From: Aequorivita xiaoshiensis
Lineage (GTDB): Bacteria; Bacteroidota; Bacteroidia; Flavobacteriales; Flavobacteriaceae
NCBI RefSeq assembly: GCF_022008395.1
Contig: NZ_JAIRBB010000010.1
Location: 1-64,000 of the forward strand
DNA: 64,000 nt
Direction of reading: 5' to 3'
Shown: positions 16,615 to 25,663 of the stretch, piece after piece
How positions within the stretch are numbered: the stretch's first letter is position 1
Layout of the letters: every line of letters starts with the position of its first letter
Notes under the pieces: model-generated
The model's database searches: none
What the model was told of the DNA's origin: nothing
The model's input: only the letters and a program-made list of their open reading frames with translations
Made by a program: the position numbers and the translations under genes

Positions 16615-18380
16615 ACCAAACACAACATAACGCTATTGTAAATTTTATCTGGAGCATTGCAGATGATGTATTACGTGATGTATATACAAGAGGTAAATAC
16701 AGAGATATTATTTTGCCATTTACAGTATTAAGAAGATTGGATGCCATTCTTGAACCGACTAAAGATAAGGTATTAGAAATGCACCAAAAGTTAAACGAAA
16801 TGAAGATTGACAACCAATCGCCTCAACTTCGTAAAACAAGCGGTTATGTGTTTTACAATACCTCTAACTATACGTTTAAAAGGCTATTAAACGAACCGGG
16901 TAATATCCGCCAGAATTTAGAAACTTATTTAGATGGGTTTAGCAGTAATGTACAAGACATCATTAGTAAGTTTAAACTACGCAACCAGTTAGAAACTTTA
17001 GAAGAAGGAAACATTACATTTCCATTAATAGAAAAGTTTTGTTCCAGTACCATAAATGTAAGTCCAAACCCTGTTACTGATAAAGATGGTATTGTAGTTA
17101 TGGAAGGCTTAACCAATTTAGGAATGGGCTATGTTTTTGAAGAATTGATACGAAAGTTCAATGAAGAAAACAATGAAGAAGCAGGAGAACACTTTACCCC
17201 AAGAGAGATTATTAAGTTAATGACCCATTTAATTTTTGAACCCTTAAAAGGTAAAATTAAAGACGGAACCTATTTAATATACGACCCAGCTTGCGGTAGT
17301 GGTGGTATGCTTACAGAAGCAGAACATTTTGCTAAAAATTTGAATCCAAAGGCAACCTTTCATTTATACGGTCAAGAAGTAAACCCTGAAACCTATGCCA
17401 TTTGTAAAGCAGATATGTTGATTAAAGATGAAGACCCAGAGAAAATTGCTTTTGGCTCTACATTAAGTAAAGACGGTTTTCCAAACTTACAGTTTGATTT
17501 TATGATAAGTAATCCACCGTATGGAAAAACTTGGAAAGTAGATAAAGATGCCATTCTCGATAAAAAAGAAATCATAGACCCACGTTTTACAGTAGGTGTT
17601 CCAAGAATAAATGATGGGCAATTACTCTTTGTAATGAACATTGTTTCTAAACTAAAAAAGAATAGTCCATTAGGTAGTAGAGCAGCAACGATACATAACG
17701 GTTCAGCTTTATTTACTGGTGATGCAGGACAAGGAGAAACCGAAATACGCAAGTATCTTTTAGAAAATGACTTATTAGAAGCCATTATTGCTTTGCCTAA
17801 CGACTTATTTTACAATACAGGGATTCCTACTTATATTTTTATTCTGAACAATAAAAAGGATGAAAACCGCAAAGGCAAACTGCAACTAATAAGCGTTACT
17901 ACCGAGCAGTTTTACAGTAAAATGCGAAAGCCTTTAGGTAAAAAGCGTGTAGAATTTACGGCAGCCCATATTAGAACTATTACAGACTTGTTTTTAAACT
18001 TTGAAAACAACGAAAACAGCATTATTCTCGATAATGAAGACTTTGGTTACAGCCAAATAACCGTACACCGCCCACAACGTGATGAAAATGGCAACATTAT
18101 AAGAGATAGCAAGAAAAAGCCTAAAAGCGATACCGCACTAAAAGACAAAGAAAACATCCCTTTAAAAGAAGATATAGATGCCTTTTTTGAAAAAGAGGTA
18201 TTGCCCTTTGCAGAAGATGCTTGGTACAACCCAAAAGAAACCAAAATAGGCTACGAAATAAACTTTGCCAAATACTTCTACAAACACAAAGCCCCAAGAG
18301 CATTAGAACAAATATCTGCCGATATTTTTAAGATTGAAGAAGAAACAGAGCATCTATTAAAAGAAATTGTAGAAGCATAA
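16611..18380 (+). CDS. hsdM: Type I restriction-modification DNA methyltransferase subunit HsdM
   Basis: 589 residues with an N-terminal helical HsdM domain (1-~130, FIWSIADDVLRDVYTRGKYR) and a C-terminal gamma-class N6-adenine methyltransferase. The SAM motif I is DPACGSGGM at 225-233 and catalytic motif IV is NPPY at 301-304. It methylates adenine in the sequence chosen by HsdS and is also part of the restriction complex. The HTPRE-like motif (EHFTPREIIKLM) just before motif I is typical of the family. It is joined to the upstream regulator by a 4-nt overlap and to hsdS without any gap. It is intact. Confidence 0.97.
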   Translation: MNQTQHNAIVNFIWSIADDVLRDVYTRGKYRDIILPFTVLRRLDAILEPTKDKVLEMHQKLNEMKIDNQSPQLRKTSGYVFYNTSNYTFKRLLNEPGNIRQNLETYLDGFSSNVQDIISKFKLRNQLETLEEGNITFPLIEKFCSSTINVSPNPVTDKDGIVVMEGLTNLGMGYVFEELIRKFNEENNEEAGEHFTPREIIKLMTHLIFEPLKGKIKDGTYLIYDPACGSGGMLTEAEHFAKNLNPKATFHLYGQEVNPETYAICKADMLIKDEDPEKIAFGSTLSKDGFPNLQFDFMISNPPYGKTWKVDKDAILDKKEIIDPRFTVGVPRINDGQLLFVMNIVSKLKKNSPLGSRAATIHNGSALFTGDAGQGETEIRKYLLENDLLEAIIALPNDLFYNTGIPTYIFILNNKKDENRKGKLQLISVTTEQFYSKMRKPLGKKRVEFTAAHIRTITDLFLNFENNENSIILDNEDFGYSQITVHRPQRDENGNIIRDSKKKPKSDTALKDKENIPLKEDIDAFFEKEVLPFAEDAWYNPKETKIGYEINFAKYFYKHKAPRALEQISADIFKIEEETEHLLKEIVEA

Positions 18381-19625
18381 ATGATGGTACAAGAAACATA
18401 TAAAACCACTTGGTTAGCTAAAGCTCCAGAGCATTGGAATAGGTTGCGTATCAAAAATATTTTTGCTGAAATTGATGAAAGAAGCGAAACAGGACAAGAA
18501 GAATTATTATCTGTTTCTCACTATACTGGAGTTACCAAAAAAAGAGATAGCCTTGAAAATGAAACCGATTTTATAAGCAATGCCAAAACCTTAGTAGGCT
18601 ATAAAAAAGTAGCTGAAAACGATTTGGTAAGTAACATTATGTTGGCTTGGAATGGTAGTTTAGGTATTTCTAAATACAATGGTATTACAAGTCCTGCCTA
18701 TTGTGTGTATCGCATTAAAGGAGACAACAACCCTAATTATTTTGGCTATTTGTTTTCTACTGCATTTATGAAAGCGGAGTTTAGAAAAAAGTCTTTTGGC
18801 ATTATTGATAGTAGATTACGTTTATATTCCGATAAGTTTTTTAGTATTCCTGCTCCTGTACCACCCAAAGCAGAGCAAGACCAAATTGTAGCCTACATAA
18901 AAGAACAATCCAAAAAAATAAAACACTTCATTAAAAAGAAGCAAACCTTTATTGGCTTACTAAAAGAGCAAAAACAAAGCGTTATTGATAAGTTATTAAT
19001 TAATAAAGGTAAAAAGGTAAAGATAAAATATTGTGTTTCTAAAATAGGTGGTGGTGTTACACCAAAAGGAGGAGCTACTGTTTATAAGAAAAGTGGAATA
19101 CTGTTTTTACGCAGCCAAAATATTTACAATGATGGTTTGTACTTAGATAATGTTGCATATATAACCGAAGAAATTCATTCTTCAATGAAGGGTTCACAAG
19201 TGAAAAAGAATGATGTATTAATCAATGTTACAGGTGGTTCAATTGGTAGATGTTACACATATTTTCTTGATGAAGAAGCAAATGTTAATCAACACGTTAC
19301 TATAATTAGACCAATTTTAGACATTCTAACTCCAGAGTTTTTGATGTTACAACTACAATCTGATAGGATTCAACATCAAATTGATATGATAGAAGGAGCA
19401 TCAAGAGAAGGTTTGACTAAAGGTGATATTTCAAACTACTACCTTTATTTACCACCAAAAGAAGAACAAGCCCAAATCGTTTCGCACATCAAAACTGAAA
19501 CTGCCAAAATAGACCAAGCCATTACCAAAGCCCAAAAAGAAATAGAGCTTATAAAAGAGTACAAAGAAGCTATGATAGCAGAAGCCGTATTGGGAAAGTT
19601 TAATCATAAAATTGTAAAGTCATAG
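18381..19625 (+). CDS. hsdS: Type I restriction-modification specificity subunit HsdS
   Basis: 414 residues organised as two target-recognition domains (about 1-165 and 208-365). Each is followed by a conserved helical spacer containing (Q/E)EQ/DQIV, then KIKHFIKKKQTFIGLLKEQK in the centre and KIDQAITKAQKEIELIKEYK at the end. This is the normal full-length arrangement for recognising a bipartite target. The two starts ATG-ATG at 18381 and 18384 cannot be told apart. The first codon follows the hsdM stop directly. The target sequence cannot be read from the protein. No inverted repeats or second hsdS that would indicate phase variation are present. Confidence 0.95.
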   Translation: MMVQETYKTTWLAKAPEHWNRLRIKNIFAEIDERSETGQEELLSVSHYTGVTKKRDSLENETDFISNAKTLVGYKKVAENDLVSNIMLAWNGSLGISKYNGITSPAYCVYRIKGDNNPNYFGYLFSTAFMKAEFRKKSFGIIDSRLRLYSDKFFSIPAPVPPKAEQDQIVAYIKEQSKKIKHFIKKKQTFIGLLKEQKQSVIDKLLINKGKKVKIKYCVSKIGGGVTPKGGATVYKKSGILFLRSQNIYNDGLYLDNVAYITEEIHSSMKGSQVKKNDVLINVTGGSIGRCYTYFLDEEANVNQHVTIIRPILDILTPEFLMLQLQSDRIQHQIDMIEGASREGLTKGDISNYYLYLPPKEEQAQIVSHIKTETAKIDQAITKAQKEIELIKEYKEAMIAEAVLGKFNHKIVKS

Positions 19626-19627
19626 AT

Positions 19628-20713
19628 ATGTCAGATCATAACGAAAACATAGAACAAGAAGATGTTGGAATGGCAATGAAAAAACCTTTCAACCCAAACA
19701 ATATCAAAGTAAGGTTGCAGGCTATACCAATCTATGCTATGGCTGAAAGAATACATCATAATGAAATAAACTTACAAACTGCGTTTCAGCGGAAAGAGGG
19801 TTTGTGGAAAGACAAACAACAGAGTAGACTAATAGAATCGATACTTATTAGGTTTCCATTACCAGTATTTTATTTTGAAGGAAGTGACCCTGATAAATGG
19901 CTGGTTATAGATGGATTACAAAGGTTAACAAGTTTAAAAAGGTTTATGGTTACAAAAGAACTAAAACTAACCGATTTAGAATTTCTTAAACAATTAGAAG
20001 GCAAGGGATGGGATGATTTAGATAGACCGCAACAACGTCAAATAAATGAAACCATATTACAGTGCCACATTATAGAAGAAGGAGATGATGATGCAATATT
20101 TAATATTTTTAAGCGAATTAATACAGGAGGTTTAAGCCTTTCAGACCAAGAGATAAGGCACGCTATGCACCAAGATGTAGCAGATTATTTAAAAAATCTT
20201 GCAGAATCACAAGAGTTTATAAAAGCAACAAGAGGAAAAGTGAGTCCAGAAAGAATGCTGGATAGAGATTTTGTAAATAGATTTTTAGCTTTCTATTTGT
20301 TCAATCAAGAAACAGACTATACCTATGATGACGACTTAGATTCATTTATGAACAGAACTTTGGATAAGGTCGCAACTTTATCACAGTCAGAACGGCAAGA
20401 TTTGGAGTTGAGATTTAAGGCAGCTATGGATACAGCACGTAGTATTTTTGGCGATTCTGCATTTTGTAAAAAGAAAGATTACAAAAGAATTAACAAAGCC
20501 CTTTTTGAAGTAATAGCTGTGTCGTTTGCTAAATTGTCCGATAATCAAAGAGATGAATTAGTAAGAAAAAAGACAGCTTTTAGAACATTATTTTTCAATT
20601 CTGTCAATGTGAGGTTTGCTGATTCTTTAACCAGTAATACTGGTGGTAAATCAAACATAGCATTAAGACATAGAGAATTTAATAATCTGGTAAATAGCAC
20701 ACTAAATAGTTAG
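19628..20713 (+). CDS. DUF262 (ParB/sulfiredoxin-like fold) protein in the R-M operon
   Basis: 361 residues. The N-terminal half is a DUF262 domain: LQTAFQRKEGLWKDKQQSRL (about 49-68), then IRFPLPVFYFEG and the signature DGLQRLT at 95-101 (family consensus DGQQRLT), which binds or hydrolyses nucleotides in relatives. A typical follow-on motif, FKRINTGGLSLSDQEIRHA, lies near 165-183. There is no DUF1524 HNH nuclease domain, so it is not a complete GmrSD or SspE-type enzyme; the C-terminal half is helical and unassigned. It starts 2 nt after hsdS and ends 3 nt before the ATPase gene. DUF262 occurs in SspE, BrxU and GmrSD defence proteins; its role here is inferred. Confidence 0.85.
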   Translation: MSDHNENIEQEDVGMAMKKPFNPNNIKVRLQAIPIYAMAERIHHNEINLQTAFQRKEGLWKDKQQSRLIESILIRFPLPVFYFEGSDPDKWLVIDGLQRLTSLKRFMVTKELKLTDLEFLKQLEGKGWDDLDRPQQRQINETILQCHIIEEGDDDAIFNIFKRINTGGLSLSDQEIRHAMHQDVADYLKNLAESQEFIKATRGKVSPERMLDRDFVNRFLAFYLFNQETDYTYDDDLDSFMNRTLDKVATLSQSERQDLELRFKAAMDTARSIFGDSAFCKKKDYKRINKALFEVIAVSFAKLSDNQRDELVRKKTAFRTLFFNSVNVRFADSLTSNTGGKSNIALRHREFNNLVNSTLNS

Positions 20714-20716
20714 ATT

Positions 20717-21814
20717 ATGATAACACATATAGATATAAAAAATTTTAAATCATTAAAGAATGTTTCTACCGATACTAAAAACCTAAATCTTTTAATGGGT
20801 TTAAATGGTATGGGTAAAAGTTCATTTCTACAAATGATTCTTTTACTAATGCAGAGTGATAAATTAGAAAACAGGATTATAGACCTTAATGGTATATTGG
20901 CCCAAATTGGTCAAGGTAGAGATGCTCTTTATCAATATGCTACAGAAGACCATATAGAATTTGGTATTCAATTTCAAAACGATAATAAATTTAGTTGGAA
21001 ATTTAATTATCACACAGATAGAGATAAATTAACAGCAGAAAATGGCTTTACAAAAGACGAGATGCAATTCTTTAGAAATGAAACTAAAGTCTTTCAATAT
21101 ATAAGTGCAGACCGCATAGGACCAAAAGATTTATATGATGCATCAAGTGTTGTTGTATCAGACAAAAAACAGTTAGGACTTTTAGGTGAGTATGCAGCTT
21201 ATTTTATTAATGTTTTTGGAGCAAGTTATGAAGTAAAAGAGTTATTACAGCATCCAAAAGCAAAATCCGAAAGTCTAAATGCTCAAATTAATGCTTGGTT
21301 AAAAGAGATTTCTCCAGGAGTGTCATTAAATACAAAATATGTTCCAGAGGCAAACAAGGTAATCTTAGATTATCAATTTGATATAATTGGCAATAAGACT
21401 AATTCATTTAGACCAAAAAATGTTGGGTTTGGAATTTCTTATGTGCTTCCTATTGTTTTAGCTTTACTAACAGTAGAAGAAGGTAAAATTATAGTAATTG
21501 AAAATCCTGAAAGCCATATACACCCAAGAGGTCAAGCAGAATTAGGTAAACTTATAGCTTTAGCAGCCCAAACAGGTGCTCAAATTTTTGTTGAAACACA
21601 CAGTGACCATATCCTTAACGGAATTAGAGTTGCAGTTAAAGAAGAAAATATAGACAAAGAAAATGTCAATATTTTATATTTCGATAAAACTACAAACGAG
21701 AAAGAATCTTATACAAATATTCATAAATTAAAATTGGATATAAATGGTACTTTGAGTGATGAACCTGAAGGACTTTTAGATGAATGGGGAACGCAATTAC
21801 TAAAACTCTTGTAA
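20717..21814 (+). CDS. DUF3696-type AAA/ABC-like ATPase in the R-M operon
   Basis: 365 residues in one ABC/OLD-like ATPase domain. Walker A is GLNGMGKS at 28-35. The Walker B region is IIVIENPE at 258-265, followed by SHIHPRGQAELGKL, which is the D-loop region of this group. ETHSDHIL at 293-300 carries the switch histidine. The tail (KLKLDINGTLSDEPEGLLDEWG) resembles the DUF3696 end. There is no TOPRIM nuclease as in OLD proteins and no long coiled coil, so it probably acts as a sensor or motor for partner proteins. It lies 3 nt after the DUF262 gene and 2 nt before the YoeB-fusion gene, suggesting a three-protein unit. Confidence 0.85.
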   Translation: MITHIDIKNFKSLKNVSTDTKNLNLLMGLNGMGKSSFLQMILLLMQSDKLENRIIDLNGILAQIGQGRDALYQYATEDHIEFGIQFQNDNKFSWKFNYHTDRDKLTAENGFTKDEMQFFRNETKVFQYISADRIGPKDLYDASSVVVSDKKQLGLLGEYAAYFINVFGASYEVKELLQHPKAKSESLNAQINAWLKEISPGVSLNTKYVPEANKVILDYQFDIIGNKTNSFRPKNVGFGISYVLPIVLALLTVEEGKIIVIENPESHIHPRGQAELGKLIALAAQTGAQIFVETHSDHILNGIRVAVKEENIDKENVNILYFDKTTNEKESYTNIHKLKLDINGTLSDEPEGLLDEWGTQLLKLL

Positions 21815-21816
21815 CT

Positions 21817-22686
21817 ATGGAATTAATATGCAATGAGCTTTCATATTATCCAATAGCGAGTAGTAATAATGAAGCAGAAACAAGGTTTAATCAATTATTG
21901 AAGTGTTTTAAAGAGGCTAATAAAACCTTTGGTTTTAAAACCATACGTTTTCATTCAAACTTTGCAGAACAGGATATTACTGCGGATAAAAAGTTTTTTG
22001 AATGGGTCTCGACTGTTAGTAATTCAACATTAAAAAATACCATTCTTTCTTTTTTTCGCAAACCTTTTGCAGATGATTTAAATGATAAAGAATTAGAAAC
22101 ATTTTTAGAAAGTGATTATACAATTGCACACGATAATGTTCCCACAAAAGAAAGTCCATTGGGGCTTCCTATTGCTCATATAAAATCAACAATAACATTA
22201 AGTTTTAATTCTGATATTTTTTGGCAAAAAAGAAAAATTAATATTATCAAAACGAACACTTCAGAACCCGAAAACTTAGAATTTGCAGCTTACAATATTT
22301 GTTTAGAAACCGACTTAAAAGAAGATGAAATAGTAGAATGGACAGATAACGTAATGTCTAATTCTATAAATTCTAAAGAGATGGTAATTAAGTATTTGTC
22401 ATATTCAAAATACAGAGTAGAACTTACAGATGCTTTTTTAGCTGAATTGTTGTATTGGAGAGAAAATAATATAGAGCTGTTTAGATATACTCTTTTATTA
22501 ATGAAAGATGTAGAGGTTCATCCTTTTACAGGAGGTATGGGGCAAACAGAAAATTTAAAATACAACGGAAAAGAAGCATCAAAACGCATTACCAATACTT
22601 ATCCTGATGGCGATAGGCTAAGTTATTTTTTAGAAAATGACACGGTAATTTTTGTTGCTTGTAAAGGCCATTATAAATTTCATTAA
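21817..22686 (+). CDS. Novel-domain protein with a C-terminal YoeB-type mRNA interferase domain
   Basis: 289 residues from the ATG at 21817. An upstream in-frame start (21784) would overlap the ATPase gene; the 21817 start follows the ATPase stop by 2 nt like the other junctions. Residues ~200-289 align along the whole length of the YoeB toxin: LLYWRENN matches YLYWQETD, HPFTGGMGQTENLK matches TPFEGKGKPEPLK, SKRIT matches SRRIT, GDRLSY matches EHRLVY, and ACKGHY matches ACRYHY. The positions equivalent to YoeB Glu46, Arg65, His83 and Tyr84 are Glu245, Arg267, His285 and Tyr286. The first ~195 residues match no family I know. YoeB cleaves mRNA in the ribosomal A site. No YefM-like antitoxin is adjacent, so control may lie in the N-domain or the two preceding proteins. 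Confidence 0.8.
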   Translation: MELICNELSYYPIASSNNEAETRFNQLLKCFKEANKTFGFKTIRFHSNFAEQDITADKKFFEWVSTVSNSTLKNTILSFFRKPFADDLNDKELETFLESDYTIAHDNVPTKESPLGLPIAHIKSTITLSFNSDIFWQKRKINIIKTNTSEPENLEFAAYNICLETDLKEDEIVEWTDNVMSNSINSKEMVIKYLSYSKYRVELTDAFLAELLYWRENNIELFRYTLLLMKDVEVHPFTGGMGQTENLKYNGKEASKRITNTYPDGDRLSYFLENDTVIFVACKGHYKFH

Positions 22687-22687
22687 T

Positions 22688-25648
22688 ATGCAAACATCCG
22701 ATACATCAGAAAAAGGCTTAGAAACTGTCATAGAAAAACACTTGATAGAAAATAATGGCTACCGCCAAAGTTATAGTGCAGATTACGACAGAGACCTTTG
22801 CATTAATAAAAAATTGCTCTTTGAGTTCATTAAAGAAACACAGCCACTTGCTTACGATACCATTCTAAAAAGAGGTGAAGAAAAGTTTGTTAAGAGGTTA
22901 ACAGACCAAATAAGACAAAAAGGAATAATTGAAATTTTACGTAACGGTATTAAAGATTTAGACCTTAGAGTACAACTCTACTACAAAAAGCCAACATCAC
23001 ATTTAAACCAAACAGCCCAAAAACAATATAAAGCAAATATCTTTTCAGTTACTCGTCAGTTATATTACAGTTTAGCCAATAGCAATTCATTAGATATGGT
23101 AATTTCTATAAACGGATTACCAGTAAGTACTTTAGAATTAAAGAATCAATGGACAGGACAAAATGTAAAAAATGCCATTCGTCAATATCAAAACGATAGA
23201 GACCCAAAAGAAGCCTTATTTACATTTGGCAGATGTATGGTACACTTTGCTGTAGATGCAGACTTAGTGTATATGACAACCCATTTGAGTGGCACTAAAA
23301 CATTCTTTTTACCATTCAATAAAGGAAATGATGATGGTGCTGGAAATCCATTAAATCCAAATGGTCTAAAAACAGATTACCTCTGGAAAGACATATTAAC
23401 TAAAGAAAGTTTTAGTAATATCATTGAAAACTATGCTCAAATAGTTGAGGAAAAAGATGAAGATACAGGCAAAATAAAACGGAAATTGATATTTCCGAGA
23501 TACCACCAATTAAGAGCGGTTAAAACCATATTAGACCACGCTAAAGAAAACGGAGTAGGTCAAAAATACTTGATACAACATTCAGCAGGTTCAGGTAAAT
23601 CAAATTCTATTACTTGGTTAGCTCATCAATTAGTCAGTCTTCATAATACAGAATATACAGAAGCTGTCTTTGATAGTGTTATTGTAGTAACCGATAGACG
23701 AGTTTTAGACAAACAAATTAGAGATAACATCAAGCAATTTGCTCAAGTAAATAGTGTTGTAGAAGCGATAGACAAAGGAAGTCGGCAACTCAAACAAGCC
23801 TTAGAAGATGGTAAGAAGATTATTGTTACCACCGTTCAAAAGTTCCCTTTCATCATAGATGAAATAGGAACTCTACAAGCTAAAAAATTTGCTATACTTA
23901 TTGATGAAGCTCATAGTAGTCAAAGTGGAGAAACAGCCAGTAAAATGAACTGGGTATTGTCTGAAAAAGAAACGCCTTACGGAGAAGAACAAGAGCCACC
24001 AACATCTGAAGACGTTATCAATGAATTGATTGAAAGTCGCAAGATGCTTAAAAATGGGAGTTACTTTGCCTTTACAGCAACCCCTAAAAACAAAACCTTA
24101 GAAACTTTTGGTACGCAAACAGCAGAAGGAAAATTTAAGGCTTTTGATACGTATACAATGAAACAGGCAATTGAGGAAGAATTTATCCTTGATGTCCTTA
24201 AAAATTATACGACTTACCAATCTTACTACAAATTAGATAAAGCAGTAGAAGATAATCCAGAATTTGAAACACGTCAAGCAAATAAGAAATTAAGGGCGTA
24301 TGTAGAAAGTCATCCGTTTTCTATTATGGAAAAGTCCAAAGTAATGTTAGACCATTTTCATACGGATATTAGAAAACAGATTAACGGACAAGCCAAAGCA
24401 ATGGTAGTTTGTAAAAGCATCAATAACGCTATCAAATATTTCCTCGCATTTAAAGAATATTTAAAAGAAATCAATTCGCCTTACAAAGCTATTGTTGCAT
24501 TCTCAGGCACAAAAGAATTAGATGGTGAAGATGTAGATGAAGCTAAATTAAACGGTTTCCCAAGTAATGATATTCCTAATGAGTTTAAGAAAAAAGAGTA
24601 CCGTTTCTTAATTGTAGCTAATAAATTTCAAACTGGTTTTGACCAACCTCTTTTACATACAATGTATGTAGATAAAAAATTGGCAGATGTTCAAGCGGTA
24701 CAAACTTTATCAAGATTAAACAGAGCTTACAAACCGTATAAAGAAGATACGTTTGTAATGGATTTTTTCAACTCAACAGAAGATATTAAAAAAGCATTTG
24801 AACCATTCTATACCACAACTATTTTAAGTGAAGAAACAGATGCTAATAAGCTAAACGACTTACAAGATGCTTTAGACAATGCACAAGTGTACTCTCAAGA
24901 TGATGTTGTAAATTTTACAGATTTATACTTTAAAGAAGCCGGCAGACAAGAATTAGACCCTATTATTGATAAGTGCGTAGCAGAGTTTAAAAATGAATTG
25001 GGAGAAGATGCTCAAATTGATTTTTATGTAAAAGCAAAATCATTTTTTAGAACCTATGCTTTTCTCTCAAAGTTGTTATCATTTAATAATGCTTATTGGG
25101 AACGATTATATTGGTTTTTAAAATTTCTCATACCAAAAATAAAACCTGAAGAAATTGAAGATTTAGCTAAGGGAATTTTAGAAGCTATAGATTTAGATAG
25201 CTATAGACTTACTCGTACTACACAAGAAGATATTAAATTAAAGGGAGAAGAGGAATTAGACCCTACACCGCCTGTAATGAAAGGTAAAAAGGGTGAACTT
25301 GGATTTAATGAATTAGATGCTATTATAAACGACTTTAATACAAAGTTTGGTATTGATAATTGGACAGATGATGATAAGGTGAAAAACTTTTTGTTTGAGC
25401 AATTACCAGCAGACTTTGCTCGTGATGAAGATACAGTTAATGCAGTAAAGAATAGCGACAAACAAAACGCCAAAATCACTTCTGATAAAAAGGTAGAAGA
25501 CTTAATGCAAGATGTGATATTTCAGTATACAGACTTGTACAAGAAATTTACTGACGACCCTGACTTTAAACGTCAATATTTAGACTTCGTATTTGATAAA
25601 ATATGGAATCAACAAAACAATCAAAATAGCTCGAATGTGAATAAATAA
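22688..25648 (+). CDS. hsdR: Type I restriction endonuclease subunit HsdR
   Basis: 986 residues from the ATG at 22688, one nucleotide after the previous stop (an earlier in-frame start would overlap that gene). The N-terminal PD-(D/E)xK nuclease has Asp136 and Glu150-x-Lys152 (in STLELKNQ). The helicase motor follows with Walker A SAGSGKS at 299-305, DEAH at 406-409, FTATP-K as motif III and QTGFDQPLLHTMYVD with QTLSRLNRAYKPYK as motifs V-VI. The C-terminal helical region assembles with HsdM. It cuts unmethylated DNA at a distance from the recognition site. It appears fully intact, so the R-M system should be active. Confidence 0.97.
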   Translation: MQTSDTSEKGLETVIEKHLIENNGYRQSYSADYDRDLCINKKLLFEFIKETQPLAYDTILKRGEEKFVKRLTDQIRQKGIIEILRNGIKDLDLRVQLYYKKPTSHLNQTAQKQYKANIFSVTRQLYYSLANSNSLDMVISINGLPVSTLELKNQWTGQNVKNAIRQYQNDRDPKEALFTFGRCMVHFAVDADLVYMTTHLSGTKTFFLPFNKGNDDGAGNPLNPNGLKTDYLWKDILTKESFSNIIENYAQIVEEKDEDTGKIKRKLIFPRYHQLRAVKTILDHAKENGVGQKYLIQHSAGSGKSNSITWLAHQLVSLHNTEYTEAVFDSVIVVTDRRVLDKQIRDNIKQFAQVNSVVEAIDKGSRQLKQALEDGKKIIVTTVQKFPFIIDEIGTLQAKKFAILIDEAHSSQSGETASKMNWVLSEKETPYGEEQEPPTSEDVINELIESRKMLKNGSYFAFTATPKNKTLETFGTQTAEGKFKAFDTYTMKQAIEEEFILDVLKNYTTYQSYYKLDKAVEDNPEFETRQANKKLRAYVESHPFSIMEKSKVMLDHFHTDIRKQINGQAKAMVVCKSINNAIKYFLAFKEYLKEINSPYKAIVAFSGTKELDGEDVDEAKLNGFPSNDIPNEFKKKEYRFLIVANKFQTGFDQPLLHTMYVDKKLADVQAVQTLSRLNRAYKPYKEDTFVMDFFNSTEDIKKAFEPFYTTTILSEETDANKLNDLQDALDNAQVYSQDDVVNFTDLYFKEAGRQELDPIIDKCVAEFKNELGEDAQIDFYVKAKSFFRTYAFLSKLLSFNNAYWERLYWFLKFLIPKIKPEEIEDLAKGILEAIDLDSYRLTRTTQEDIKLKGEEELDPTPPVMKGKKGELGFNELDAIINDFNTKFGIDNWTDDDKVKNFLFEQLPADFARDEDTVNAVKNSDKQNAKITSDKKVEDLMQDVIFQYTDLYKKFTDDPDFKRQYLDFVFDKIWNQQNNQNSSNVNK

Positions 25649-25663
25649 AAGCCTTATACCATT

